A stretch of 64,000 nucleotides of DNA from Bettongia penicillata ogilbyi (lineage: Eukaryota > Chordata > Mammalia > Diprotodontia > Potoroidae), in the NCBI GenBank assembly GCA_023548195.1, contig JAJHZJ010000009.1, positions 6,966,215-7,030,214 on the forward strand. Reading direction: 5' to 3'. Position numbers and translations under genes: made by a program. The notes under the pieces are model-generated. The model was not told the DNA's origin. It saw only the letters and a list, made by a program, of their open reading frames with translations, and did not search any database. Below, piece after piece: positions 1-11,639 of the stretch (positions are counted from its first letter, which is position 1; each line of letters starts with the position of its first letter).

Positions 1-1212
1 AGGGACCCTGATGAGTGGGGCCATAACTTTGGCTGGGTGATCTGGACTTTTTCCCAGGGCACTGAATTCCGAGGGTTCTCACTACACTTGGAGTCCATCA
101 CTGGCATAGAAAAAGCAGAGTTTAGTATCTAGTTAGCAAAAAGAATGAATGAAAATCAAGAAGCTACTGGATGATTGGTTGTAGTATGTTCCCTTCTAAT
201 GATTCTCATGGCAGCCTCCTCAGAGATGGTTGTGTGTCAACATTTTCCACTGTTTCTCACGTCTTTTCCAGTCTCTTTCTCCCTTCTCTCCCCTCCGCTA
301 CTAAATTTATGTCAGTTGTTTGGGATGCAAAAATCCCTAGCTATCTCCACCTGTGAGAGTCAGAGAGATGAAGATGCAGAAGAAAGGCAGAGAGTGGAAC
401 AAATACGTCAGTACAGAGGCGAATGGAAAAGCCAGAGAGAAATGAGGGTGAATGACACTTCCCTATCCCTACCATGTAGAGGGTAGGAGAGCTAACCTAT
501 TGCATTGCCAAGGCAATATTCCCAGCACCAACAGTGACTATAAATATGCTAGCATAGCTCTGAATCACATAGTATAACAGACTCTATATAAGGTAGAAGA
601 AAAATATTTATTCAGACACCAAAAAGCCAAATCCCACTGCCAGAAAGCCAAATCTGTCATCATACCCAAAAAGTCAATGCACATTAGTACTGCATGGGAC
701 AGAAGTTATTCCCAAGCCTTCCCTACCTTCCTGGAGTCTTCCCACAAGCAAATACTCACATGGCTAGCTGTTTGCTTGCCTGTATCCTCTCTCTCTTCAC
801 CCTAACCACTCTTACCAACTTCCTCCCAGTTCTGATCCACCCTTCCTTTTCCACTGTTCAGCAAGCTCCTTCCATCACATGTGAGTTAGGCTTCCATGTG
901 ATTTAAGCAGGTCACATGGGCCTATTAATGAATGGGAAAGATCTTCAAATTAAGCAAAAATGCATTAACAATACACTTGTTAACTATGTTATAGTTTTTA
1001 GAAAAGATATTTAAGCTCCTTATAGTCTTTTGATCTTTTTTTCTTGCTTTGACCTGAATGGGGCATTTCCTAGTAAAGATTACTGGAAACCTCTGTGTCT
1101 CTGAATTGAATGAGTGTAGCTCCTTATACCCAAAAGAATCAAAGGTGAAGGTATTGTAAACCTTCCTTCAAGAAGCTTAGACCTAACTCTTTGTGTGTTA
1201 TCTCCTCCCACT
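1..1212. other. no recognised feature
   Basis: Only short open frames (at most 103 codons) with no recognisable protein similarity or repeat signature. Probably old unique or heavily decayed DNA. Confidence 0.5.
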
Positions 1213-1320
1213 AGACTGTGAGCTCCTTGGGGTCAGGGGCCATGATATTGTATTTCTCTGTATTCCCAGCATTTACTATAGTCCCTCCACAAAATAAGTG
1301 CTTAATAAAGGCTTTTTGAC
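1213..1320 (+). repeat. L2 LINE 3' end
   Basis: Shows the L2 terminal signature: a 'gagctccttggggtcaggg' motif followed by a cttaataaa-type tail. The tail is followed to about 1425 by two further degenerate 'ggtctta(a)aaatg' units, which look like local duplication of the L2 end. Confidence 0.6.
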
Positions 1321-1494
1321 AGACATCATTGGTCTTAATAAATGTTTCTTGATGATCTCAATGAATGCTTGTTGGCAGATATCTCTGGTCTTAACAAATG
1401 CTTGCTGGACATTATTAGTCTCAAGAAAGTGGGATGAATAGTGGTTGAAATGTGAAAAAAGAAGTCTCAATTAGACATTAAAAATGAATAGAAG

Positions 1495-1630
1495 ACTGTC
1501 TTGGGGAGGAAAGGGTGAAGTAGGGGGGAAGGAAGGGGAGAGAGGGAAAAAAATCTAAGTTATATGGTAATGATTACAGAACACTGAAAATATCTAAAAT
1601 TTAAAAAACTTAAAAAAATAAATAGAAGAA
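1495..1630 (+). repeat. possible L1-type 3' end
   Basis: A G/A-rich tract is followed by 'atatggtaatgattacag' and an A-rich tail, resembling the purine tract plus terminal tail of the L1/HAL1 copies elsewhere in the window. Short and diverged, so tentative. Confidence 0.35.
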
Positions 1631-1639
1631 AACAAAATG

Positions 1640-2367
1640 AAATTCAGAAGGGGACACATGTAAACATGGCAATTTTGTCACTGCTGTGGTAAATGTACAA
1701 AGCAGAACTTCAGAGTTGCATATACTGCCTACTTTTAATAGTGAAATGTTAGTGCATGTTTATGATGTGTGTATATATGTATGTCTGTATTAAAGCAAGC
1801 ATTAAGTAAGTGGGAAGGAATTAAGGTATTATAACGGGTACAAAGAAATGGTACTTACTTAAGGGCCATTTTTGTTTTCTAATTATGTGAAAACCTGCCT
1901 CCTAGCAGAGAGGGCTTCCTAGGAGAACATCTACGCTACATTTTGCTTATACATAGTGAACTTGTGATATCCTTTGTCTGGAGGGTATTATTCTGGAGCT
2001 AAAGCCCTTACTACAGATAGGAGAGAGGTAGCTGGGAATCATTAGCTAAGCCTCCTTCTCCTATATCTAGCCCTGTGCAAGAAGCCCAGGTAATTGGTAC
2101 CCACATTTCCACTGTCTAGTGGTCTCAGTTGATTTCTAGCTTCATTTGATTCCCCACGAAATGGTTCCAAAAAGTTAGTTGAATGATGGTAGGACTAGAT
2201 GGTTGCTATGCTTCCTCTCTTTGGGCAGAGCAATTTTGACTCTTGGGAATGTAATTTCCCATTCTACTCTAGAGATGAAATTCCCTCCTTGTGGCTTAAG
2301 TTGATCCAAACACCTACCCTTCCCTCGACCCCTCTGTGTTGGAAGAAGGTGCCTCTAGCTGCTTTGA
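1640..2367. other. no recognised feature
   Basis: No repeat, RNA or coding signal recognised before the H1 target site. Confidence 0.4.
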
Positions 2368-2381
2368 AAATTTACAGTTTT

Positions 2382-4056
2382 GGGAGTGTAGCCAAGATGG
2401 CAAAGTAGAAAGATGCACCTATTCTAGCTCTCTCCCCATAGCCCATAAAATACCTGTAAAAAATGACCCTAAACAAATTCTAGAGCAGCAGAAGACACAA
2501 AATGACAGAGTGAAAGAGATTTCCAGCCCAAGACAGACTGGACGTCCTCCAGGGAAGATCTATTGCACTGACTTGGAGCAGAGCGAAGCCCAGCCTTGGC
2601 CGCGTATGGCTCAGACAGGACTGGAGTAGGCTTTAGGGCATGGAATCACGGGCAGCAGCTGCGGTTCTTAGATAACTCAACTCACAAATGCAAAAGACAG
2701 AAGGGAACAGTATGACCCCACCAGCAGTAGCCACTGCAGTGGCAGCACCCATTTTTAGAGCCCTCTTCCTGAAGACCCTGGGGGATTCAAGTGGCTGATC
2801 TGGATCTCAGCCCTGACTGATGGTCCTGGGGTGAGGAGGAGCACTGGTGTGGTGGAGTTGGTGGAGGCTCTGCAGAGGGAATCCTAGTCACAGAACAGAG
2901 CACAGGCCAGGAGAGGAGTAAATTCCTCTCCCTTGATTGTGCCTCTTTGGAGGAGCTGAGAACTTACAGATCTGTATAGTATACCCTTCACTTGACTAAA
3001 GACTCAAAAGTCAAGTAACAGATTGGGAAAATGCCCAAAAAAGGGGAAAAAATAAGATTATAGAAGGTTACTTTCTCAGTGAAGAGGTATTTTCTTCCAT
3101 CCTTTTGAATGAGGAAGAACAAAGCATACCATTAGAGGAAGATGTCAAAGTCAAGACTTCAGCATCCAAAGTCCCCAAAATAAATATGCAATGGTCTCAG
3201 GCCATGGAAGAGGACAAAAAGGATTTTAAAAATCAAGTAAGAGAGGTAGAGGAAAAATTGGGAAGAGAAATGAGAGTGATGCAAGAAAATCATGAAAAAT
3301 GGAGTGGGGCAAATTATCTCTCATAAAAGAGGCAAGAAGAAGATTTTTCAATGGAGGGGATAAAAGGGGAGGTGAGAAGGAAAAAGTGAAACTTATTCTC
3401 ATCATATTTGGCCCAAGGACAGAAAAACATGCACACTCAATTTGGTAAGAAAATTTATCTTACACTACAGGAAAGAGGGGAGAAAGGAATAAGTAGGGTA
3501 TGGGAGGGACGATAGAAGAGAGGGCAAATAGGAGGAGGGAGTAATTAGAAGTAAACACTTTTGAGGAGAGACAAGATCAAAACAGAGAATAGAATAAATC
3601 AGGGGCAGGATAGGATGGAGGGAAATATAGTTAGTCTTTCACAATGTGACTATTATGAAAGTCTTTTGCATAATTACACATGTATAGCCTATATTGAATT
3701 GCTTGCCTTCTCAGTGGGGATGGGTGGAGAGGGAAGAAGGGAGAGAAGTTGAAATTAAAGCTTTAGGAATGAATGTTGAGAATTGTTTTTGCATCCAACT
3801 GGGAAATAAGAAATACAACTAATGGGGCATAGAAATCTATCTTGCCCTACAAGAAAAGAGAAGATGGGGATAAGGGAAGGGAGGAATGTGATAGAAGGGA
3901 CAGCAGATTGGGGGAAGGGGTAATCAGAATGCATGGTATCTTGGGGTAGAGTGAGGGGAGAGATGGACAGAAAATTTGGAACTCAATATCTTGTGGAAAT
4001 GAATGTTGAAAACAAAAAATAAATAAATAAATAAAATTGATTGAAAAAAAAAAAGG
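2382..4056 (+). mobile_element. HAL1 copy H1 (ORF1-only L1 derivative), internally deleted
   Basis: Retrotransposed copy flanked by a perfect 14-bp duplication, aaatttacagtttt, at 2368-2381 and 4057-4070. It starts near the family 5' terminus (gccaagatgg at 2391-2400) and carries the old-subfamily leader ('gggcagcagctgcgg' near 2650). The ORF1 start codon is at about 3031. After about 270 bp of ORF1 the sequence jumps at about 3300 into the 3' region, losing roughly 1.1 kb compared with H2. The 3' region has purine-rich tracts and two L1-like tail modules (ending near 3780 and 4040), then an AAAT-rich tail. The copy is dead: ORF1 is truncated and frameshifted from the start. HAL1 is a known class of L1 derivative; assignment here is from architecture. 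Confidence 0.85.
3031..3305 (+). pseudogene. HAL1 ORF1 remnant (H1), N-terminal part only
   Basis: Starts with the family's 'gggaaaatgcccaa' start context. An early indel creates a stop at about codon 11; the frame is then recognisable through an acidic N-terminal stretch into the beginning of the coiled coil (VEEKLGREM near 3250-3280). The rest of the coiled coil, the RRM and the C-terminal domain are removed by the deletion at about 3300. Non-functional. Confidence 0.75.
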
Positions 4057-4070
4057 AAATTTACAGTTTT

Positions 4071-5079
4071 TCCCTCTGCAGGACGTTGTTTTATGTTTCA
4101 GAGAATAGATGTTCCTGGCAGAACTTTGCAGGATATGTATGGTTCCTCAGGAGATGCTGTCTGCTGGTTGCTGTCTGTTGCACAGATGTAGGTAGCAGAA
4201 GGCCCTATCTCTCCAGCTACCTGAGGGTTCCATAGGAACTTCTGACAGCCACTCTCCTCCCTTCATTGCCTTTAACTTTGGTCACAAGTGTCCTATAGCC
4301 AGAATACATCACTTCCCTTTGCAGATGGGGTTCCAGTCCTTGGTCATAATGCTCCTCGCATTCCTTCTCTTCATATTACTTTTCCTTACCTGTACATCCA
4401 ATAGCCCATTAGGCTACCTGTCATTTTCCTGACTCAGTTTCAGAAATTCTTTGAAATGTGAAAGTAAAATTCAGCAGTTCTCATGGGTAGTTTTCTAGTT
4501 TTGATGAAAACTATATTTAGCACCCTCTCTCAGATTGAGCTTTGTGTATGTGTGTTATATTTGATAAGTTTAGCTACTAAGAAAGTCCTTATTTCTCAGT
4601 ACACATTAAATGCACTTCACTCTACTATAGAGCCTTTAAAAATTTTGCATATTCTTGGTGGGAGGAGGGGAGGACAGAGTGGGGTGAAGGAGCCTCTATC
4701 CAAGCTCCAAATGGAAAAAGCAAGGATAAAGTCAGCACTCATGGAACACTCAGCTCATCTCACTCAGCTGATTTTTAAAAAAATTCTCACATGAAATAGA
4801 ATGGGCATTTTTAGATACAGCCAGGTCCTGATCAATGCGAACAATGAAGCCCCTCAAGTGTCCACATGTATTTGAATTCACAGTATTTGAAATTATAATT
4901 ATGTAAAATATGGTGATTGGTTCCAGCCCATTGGAAATATACAGTGCAGATTCAAATAATATGACTAGTTCAGGGTATTCATTATTCACATTAATCATGA
5001 CTTAGGTGTATATAGAAGAACTGAAAAGAGAATGATTATATGCAAAACTGCAGATCTTGTATATAGTATACCTTGCTTT
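4071..5079. other. no recognised feature
   Basis: Contains a 103-codon open frame (4483-4794) with no recognisable similarity; nothing else supported. Confidence 0.4.
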
Positions 5080-5530
5080 TCTTTTTAAGTATCTAATAAA
5101 ATCAACTCATAGCTTTCAAAGTTGTTCTGCTTGTCTGCGGTTATCTTTCTTTTCTCTCTATTAAAAAAAAAAAGATGTTGTAATAACTCTCTCTTTTTTT
5201 TTTCCTCTACCTCACCCAATCCTTCCTGCTCTCTATCTCACCCATTTCCCCACTAGGGGGAAGAAAAAGGAAAACAAAGCCTTTTAAACCAATATACATA
5301 CACAAGCTAACAAAGCAAATTCCCATATTGTTTGTGTCCAAGGTGATATGTATTATTATACACCTTGAGTGCATCTCCTCTGCTAGGCAGTATTAGCAAG
5401 CTTTATCTTCAGTTTTTTTGAAATGTGCTTGGTCATCATGTAGATCAGAGTTCTCAAGTCTTTCAAGTTATTTTTTCCTTTGCAATGTTGTTTGTGTTAT
5501 ATGACTTATTGGTTTTTTCATCTCCATCTT
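5080..5530 (-). mobile_element. L1 3'-UTR fragment
   Basis: Antisense of the marsupial L1 3' region. The 'gatcagagttctcaagtctttcaa' phrase seen here recurs in diverged form at 10.8 and 17.05 kb in the same orientation. No ORF2 coding is retained. Confidence 0.55.
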
Positions 5531-5541
5531 TTTTTTTCAGC

Positions 5542-5787
5542 TCTGGTGCACTGGGATTCAGCCATGCCTGACTCTTCATGACACCATTTGGGGTTTTCTT
5601 GGCAAAGATATTGGAGTGGTTTGCCATTTCCTCTTCCACCTCATTTAACAGATGAGGAAACTGAGGCAAACAGGGCTAAATGACTTGTTCAGGGTCACCC
5701 AGCTAGTAAGTGCCTGAGAACAGATTTGGACTTAGGCAGATGAGTCTTCCTAACTCTAGACCCAGCACTGAACAACCTAGCTGCCCT
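5542..5787 (-). mobile_element. tRNA-headed CORE-SINE with RTE/BovB-like tail
   Basis: Read on the minus strand: tRNA-like head, CORE ('ctgtttgcctcagtttcctc' type, complement near 5650-5670), then the tail whose complement is 'ccatttggggttttcttggc'. The same composite occurs at 15.6, 32.0, 41.7, 50.1, 53.2 and 53.9 kb. Confidence 0.8.
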
Positions 5788-5857
5788 AGATTTTAGTAGG
5801 TAGCAAAATTTGCTTCAGTTTGAGAAAATGAATATAATATCATAGACTGAAAGCCAG

Positions 5858-6020
5858 AAGGCTCCTTAGTGATCATCTAGTCCAATCCAGTCATCTTGCA
5901 GATACAGAAACTGAGATCCTGGGAAATTAAGTGACTTAAGCAGATTTGCACAGGGAGTAAGTAGAGACCTAGGATAGGAATCCAAGTCCTCTGAATGTAT
6001 CACAGTCTCAGATGCACAGG
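5858..6020 (-). mobile_element. MIR/THER-type SINE fragment
   Basis: Carries complements of CORE motifs: 'catctagtccaatcca' and 'gatacagaaactgag'. Diverged. Confidence 0.6.
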
Positions 6021-6237
6021 GGACAATGTCTTTACATCCCAGGTAATGCCTTGCTATACGGAGGCCCTCAGATATTTTGGCCAATGGGTCATGGACTTGG
6101 AGGAAATAACATGTACTACACTCCAGAGACTAATGGGTTCAAACATAAGGAGTCATGGCACTTCTAGGAAAAAAGAAAAATGCAAACCAGATGATATTCC
6201 CTTGGACATACTTCTGGGGGCCAGGCAGTCATATTAG

Positions 6238-6440
6238 GGTCATAAAATTAGATCCAGAAGACCTTCAGAGGTCACCTAGTTTAACTGCCTCATTCCATAG
6301 ATGTAGTTACTGAAATCCAGCAAAATCACATCATTTGTTGAAGGTCACTGACATAGGGTGTAAGCTTCAGAAGCTTAATTTGAACTCAGATCATCTGATT
6401 CCAGAGTTAGTAATCTTTCTACCATATTCTGTTTCCTGTG
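6238..6440 (-). mobile_element. MIR/THER-type SINE fragment
   Basis: 'gaggtcacctagtttaac' and 'aatttgaactcagatcatct' are CORE-SINE antisense motifs. Diverged. Confidence 0.5.
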
Positions 6441-6904
6441 GGTTTGACCTTGATGCCAGGGCTTTCCCTCTGGTCCCTTTATGTGAAGTGGGATCAGCTC
6501 AGGTCTTATGCCATAGCACCTTTGAATCTATGAGTCTGGTGTGCTCTCTGTGGGGACAGATTGATCAACGATGTCCTGTGTAAATTGAGATGGAAGGAGA
6601 AGAGCATGATCCAAAAGAATATCCTGTCCTGTATTTCACAGTCCAATTATCTCTCTCCCTTCTCACAAAATTTGCCTAAATCCAATAAAAATTGATAGTA
6701 ACCAGGCAGCTTGTTAAAGCGAGTGCATCATCCCACCCTTTGTTGTTTTGATAGGAGTTACTGGGCCATGAGGTATACCTTATCTGCCTTGCTGCTGTTT
6801 TAAAAGCTGCCTGTTCATCTAGCTAGCCCTGGGTAGCTTCTATTCAGCTGTCTACATAGCTGCTGAGTGTATGAAAAGGTGGTGGATGCCCTATGACCTC
6901 TTGG

Positions 6905-7045
6905 AATGACACCACACTCACTATTTGACCTTGGGCAAGTCACTCAACCTCTACGGGCCTCAATTTCCTCATCTATAAAGTGAGGGGGTTGGAGATGATG
7001 GCTTCAAAGGTCCCTTCTATCTGTAAATCTCTGCTCCTGTAACCC
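6905..7045 (+). mobile_element. MIR-type SINE, 3' half
   Basis: 'ttgggcaagtcactcaacct' and 'tttcctcatctataaa' are the MIR CORE in sense orientation, followed by the '-ggttccttcta-' type end. Confidence 0.7.
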
Positions 7046-8379
7046 TGATTCTGACTCCTTCAAGCATATTTTCCCTAATTCATGCAAGATTTGAGCTAGG
7101 GATTTTACTGGATAAAGACATGGGGGCTGACCCAACTATTTGTAGTCAAAAGGCTCAAGGCTCAGCAATGACCTGATTTTAGGTCCAAGGGATAAGTAAG
7201 CTTTGTTCATCTAAATAAATTAGATGTAGCCTAATAGCTAAATGCCTAGATTGGGGAGCAATTTATAGAAACTGTTCAGAAGCAGATTCTGGCTTTGTGG
7301 GAGGGAAGATTTCCTAAAAACTGAACCTGTCTTAAATCGGGGTAGACTCCTTCAGGCGATAGCCTTCCCTGACACTAAAGGTCTTCAGAAAGAAACTGGG
7401 TAGCCCTTGTTAGGAAGATCAGAGAAAGAAATTTCTGTTCAGGTTTGGGTTGTGTCAGGTGATCTATGAGATTCCTTCCAATTCTGAGATTTTTGTGATA
7501 CAGAATGGAAACAGGGAGGATGAGATCAGATTTCTTTCCACATCTCTCTGAGGACCATTTATTTAACCTTGGACACATGGGCAAGGAAGTGTTGTATGAT
7601 TGACAGAGCTCACTTACTGGGAGTGGCAGGCTAAGGAAGGGCATCTTCAATTATAGGGTTCCTAGGAACAGAAGAACCATGCCATCTCATTCCAATTGTA
7701 TGGAATTGTTTTTGCCATGTGGCAATGGAACTCAGCCACTAAACCATGTGTGTCAGTTCCTCCTCCCTGAACATCTAGGTTAAAGAGACAGCAGTGGTCA
7801 GAACTGGGTTATTGACTTTCAGGAAAAGGGTTTTCGGGACAAGTGACCCTTGTCCATATCCTTAGAATGTGGTCTAGTCAGCCAAAGCAAGAGGTCATTT
7901 CCAGATGAATAGAAACTAGAACATCGTCTAGAGTTCATGTCAGTCCTCTACCAACAGAGCTTCCAGGAAGGACACTCCCCAGTTCTACTTTAGGCCAAAT
8001 GAAATGTTAATCTCTCTTCTTCCCCAGAAAAAAAAAAATGTTCCCTTATGATTATCCTGATCTTTTATCCAGAGGAATTTTTATAGTCATCCTCACCAAT
8101 GACTTCCAGGGCAGTTTTCCCAGAGGACCAGAATTCATTATGTGAAATACATAAAAGGACAAAAGTGGATTTTACACATGTTGACCTATTGTATTGCCCA
8201 TTTTTCAGTTAATTTTCAAATCAGAATTTATTCATTCAGTATACATTTCAGCACCTTCTATGATAGAGACTTATAAAGCCTTATGTTTAATGTATTTGAG
8301 ATTAGAAAACTCAAGAAATGACATTATTTTAAAATGTTTAGATGAGTTCTAGTGATGCTTTTTGGTTTTGTATCAGTTT
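7046..8379. other. no recognised feature
   Basis: No repeat or coding signature recognised. Confidence 0.4.
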
Positions 8380-8640
8380 ATTCCAGTTATTTCCACATCA
8401 TTCCCCAACTCACCCCCACCCCCATCCTATACACATTACCTGCCCTGCCTTATAATAAAGACAATTAAGCAAAAATAACCAAGTGTTCACATATGACAGT
8501 GAATATAAAGTTCTGCACCCATAATCCCTCAACTTCCTACCAAAACAAAGGTGGAACTTTCCCATTTCTGGGGCTAAGATTAATAAATGCAATTTTCTCA
8601 GCATTTGACTCTGTTTTAACACATTCTTTTTTCACAGAGA
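8380..8640 (-). mobile_element. probable L1 3'-UTR fragment
   Basis: 'aataaagacaattaagcaaaa' and following text match the antisense L1 3'-UTR phrase that recurs near 14120-14160. Tentative. Confidence 0.45.
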
Positions 8641-8734
8641 AGTCAGATCTATAGAGAGCTAGAGTACATGTGAGGGGAATCAAGAGAGCCAGTGGACCCT
8701 TTATAGGGCCACAGTTGATAGAATGTAGGTTTAA

Positions 8735-8890
8735 TAGATAGGGTTAGGAACTAGATGTCAAGAAACTTGGGTTCTAGTCTCAGTTCTGTCACTAATTATC
8801 TTTGAGACCTTAGGCAATGAATTTAAATTCTCTGTGACTCAGTTTTCCCTATAGGGAATGAATTTTATACCTATAGGTTCTATACTATGC
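8735..8890 (+). mobile_element. MIR-type SINE
   Basis: 'cttgggttctagtctcagttc' then 'accttaggcaatga' and 'tgactcagttttcc' follow the MIR order. Confidence 0.6.
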
Positions 8891-8891
8891 C

Positions 8892-8932
8892 AATATATAT
8901 TATATATATATATATTTATTAGTATATAATTC
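8892..8932. repeat. (TA)n simple repeat
   Basis: Run of alternating TA with interruptions, directly after the MIR. Confidence 0.85.
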
Positions 8933-9023
8933 CATACTAATGGGTTACAGATTAATGAAATTATAGAGCTAAAGTCTTTGAAATTTTTAAAATCTAGGAG
9001 CACATAAATCTAAGGCATTGGTG

Positions 9024-9311
9024 CTATCTTACAGTCTTCAGTCTACAACCAATATCTGAAGGCAAAATCTTCTCCTTAGCATTTCTTACCTCATTTAATC
9101 CCAAGAAAGTGACTGGAAGAGGCCCAATACCAAGTCTCTCAAATGGCTTATCAGCTCTTGTTTTAACCTCTTTAATCTTGTCAGCAAGCTTCATCACTGC
9201 CCAGTTAGCCTGCTGTCTTACAGCAGAGCAGATCCAATGGGAGAGTGATTTAGTTCCCCATTGCCTATAAATCTCTACCTTCAATTGATTCCACAAGGTT
9301 CTCTTGCTCAT
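9024..9311 (-). other. unassigned 95-codon open frame
   Basis: Open reading frame on the minus strand with protein-like composition: tryptophan- and lysine-rich, an amphipathic segment LADKIKEVKTRADKPFERL, then GIGPLPVTFLGL. I do not recognise the family. No obvious promoter; a TA repeat lies about 100 bp downstream. It could be a fragment of a processed pseudogene, a retroelement frame or chance. A protein-level search would decide. Confidence 0.25.
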
Positions 9312-9664
9312 TTCCTCATATTATACCCTGAACTCTTCTACTGAACTATACTGATATAGCTCTGGAAGCCTGTTGGGTGGGAATTCTTGGTATATATCAT
9401 TCTCTTTACTTACATTGCTTGCATTTATTTGCCCACCCTTGACAGTACTTTCTTCATGGGGGCTATGCAGCTAACTTATTTGCTTCTCTACTCTACTTCT
9501 TTGACTGAGCCTGGTCACATGTTAGCTCTTGACCTTCTTGGCCTTGGTTCCTGGTCTCTCTGACAAGAGAAAGTCCCTCTGTAATCTATCTCTGTCAACT
9601 CCTACCAATCACTGTAGTCATGAACTTGATGCTTAGCATACTAGGGTTGGCTGACTGGAATTTT
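9312..9664. other. no recognised feature
   Basis: Sequence between the unassigned frame and an L1 fragment; nothing supported. Confidence 0.35.
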
Positions 9665-9669
9665 GATCC

Positions 9670-11570
9670 CAGGAGTTGAAATCTTTTTTCAATTAAAAAT
9701 ATTTTATTAATACCTTTTTTTCACCATGTCACAATCATTTCTGGAGGGGAAAAATAGTCTCCCTCCATTCTAGATTGAATCCTTCTTTGTAACAAAGAAA
9801 AATAATTAAGCAAACCACCTGATATAGTGACCTTATCTGACGATGCAAACAACGTTCTGTCCTAGTAGTCCTCTGAATTTCTGCTGTGAGGAGGGAGATA
9901 TATGTCATAATTTGTTCTTCCAGGACTGTCATTGGTTTTAAAAACTATTCAGAGTTTAGCTTCCTTTTTTTTGGTGATTTTTCATATGTATTATTATCAT
10001 TGTGCATAATTTTCATTTGGTTCTGCTTTTTAAAAAAAACTGTAACAGTTCATATAAATCTTCTAATGTCTTTCTAAATCTGTTGTTTTCAATATTTCTT
10101 TTTTCTTTATTCCAGCTTTCCCTCAGGGTTTTATGGTAGGTCAATAAAAAATAAATTGAAAGTTACAAAAAAAGAAAAAAGACAAGCTTGCATACCCAGC
10201 TAACTGGAAAACAGACAAATATCTTTGTCTATTAAAAGGAGATCATTTCTCACCTTCTAAAAGATCATTATAAGGTTCCTTCTGCGGGTACCTCTCTGCT
10301 TCAACTCCCTTTCCTTTCTCCTTTTTGATCACTTAGTTTCTAAATTACCCTACCTACAATGCCCTTAACCAAAAAGGTGGGGATAAGCTTGGGATTTTGG
10401 GTGCTATCCATTCAGTAGTTCAGACTCCCAGTCTCTGTACTCCAAAGACAGGTTACATCTTTGGGAAAAAAAATGATTTTCTTTATCCTGTCTCATATGA
10501 AGAGGTGGCTTTTCTCCTTGCCAAGGAAAGCCCTTTTATGTGCTCAAGTTTCATTCCATCTCTTTTCTTCCAGTGAGAATGCCACCTCTATCACTGGGAA
10601 AAAAAAATCCAAAAAATAAAACTCCTATCATGAAATATATAGACAAGCAAAACAAATTCTTGTATTGGCCATGCTCCCAAATATATGTTTATCTCTACAT
10701 TTGAAGTTTCTCACCTCTCTGACAAAAGGAGTGTGGTGTATTTTATCTTCAGTCTTCTGGATTCATAGTTTCTTATCGTATTGATAAGAGTTCTAAAATC
10801 TTTCAAGATTCTTTTTCTCTATAATTTTGTTGTCATTGTATAAATTGTTTTTCCACTTCTGCTAAATTCTCTCTGCAACAGCTTGTAGAGGTCGTCTCAG
10901 TTTCTTAGGAAACTGTCCATTTTGGTAATTTTTTATAGGACAATAATATTCCATTATATTCATATGCCATAATTTGTTTAACGGTTTTCCAGTTGGAAGA
11001 TATCCCTATAGTTTCCCATTTTTGGTTACTATGAAAAGAACTACTACAAATATATGTGCACCTAGGTTCTTTGCCATTTTCTTTGATCTTTTTAGGGCAT
11101 AGGCCTAATACTGATCTAGGTGGTTCAAAGAATATACACAGTTCAGTAACTTTGGAAAAATAATTTCAAATTGTTTTCCAGAATGGCTGAACTGATTCAC
11201 AGCTCCACCATACTGACTGTTTTCCCAAAGTCCCTCCAACATTGGCTGGTCTGATGAGTATGAGCTAGAAATTCAAAGTATATTCATCATTTCTTACTGG
11301 ACATTAATATTCCATCATATTCACATTTGGCAGGGTTTTTTTTTTTTTGAATCAACTATTCTCCAGTTGATAGGTACTCATGTTATTTCTAGTTCTTTGC
11401 TAGTAGAAAGAGGACTGCTATAACTATTTTGACATCCATTGGACCTGAGTTTCTATCTTTGATTCTCTTGGGATATATACTTAATATAGGGATCATTGAG
11501 TCAAAGAGTGTGGGCAATTTAATAAATTTTCTTCAGTAATTTCCACCATCTTCTGGCTTAGATCTCATTC
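9670..11570 (-). mobile_element. cluster of old L1 3' fragments
   Basis: At least two antisense L1 3' ends. One spans about 10450-11135, with 'attccattatattcatatgcc' then 'tatgaaaagaactactacaaa'. The second, about 11150-11540, begins with the ORF2 C-terminal segment 'ccagaatggctgaactgatt' and has its own 'attccatcatattcacattt' phrase. About 9670-10150 is similar in style but less certain. The two in tandem indicate separate insertions or a duplication. All are heavily mutated. Confidence 0.6.
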
Positions 11571-11639
11571 AGTAGGCCTAGCAGGAACCAAGTATCATGG
11601 GAGACCCTTCACCCCAGTTTTCCTGCTAATACTCTTTCT

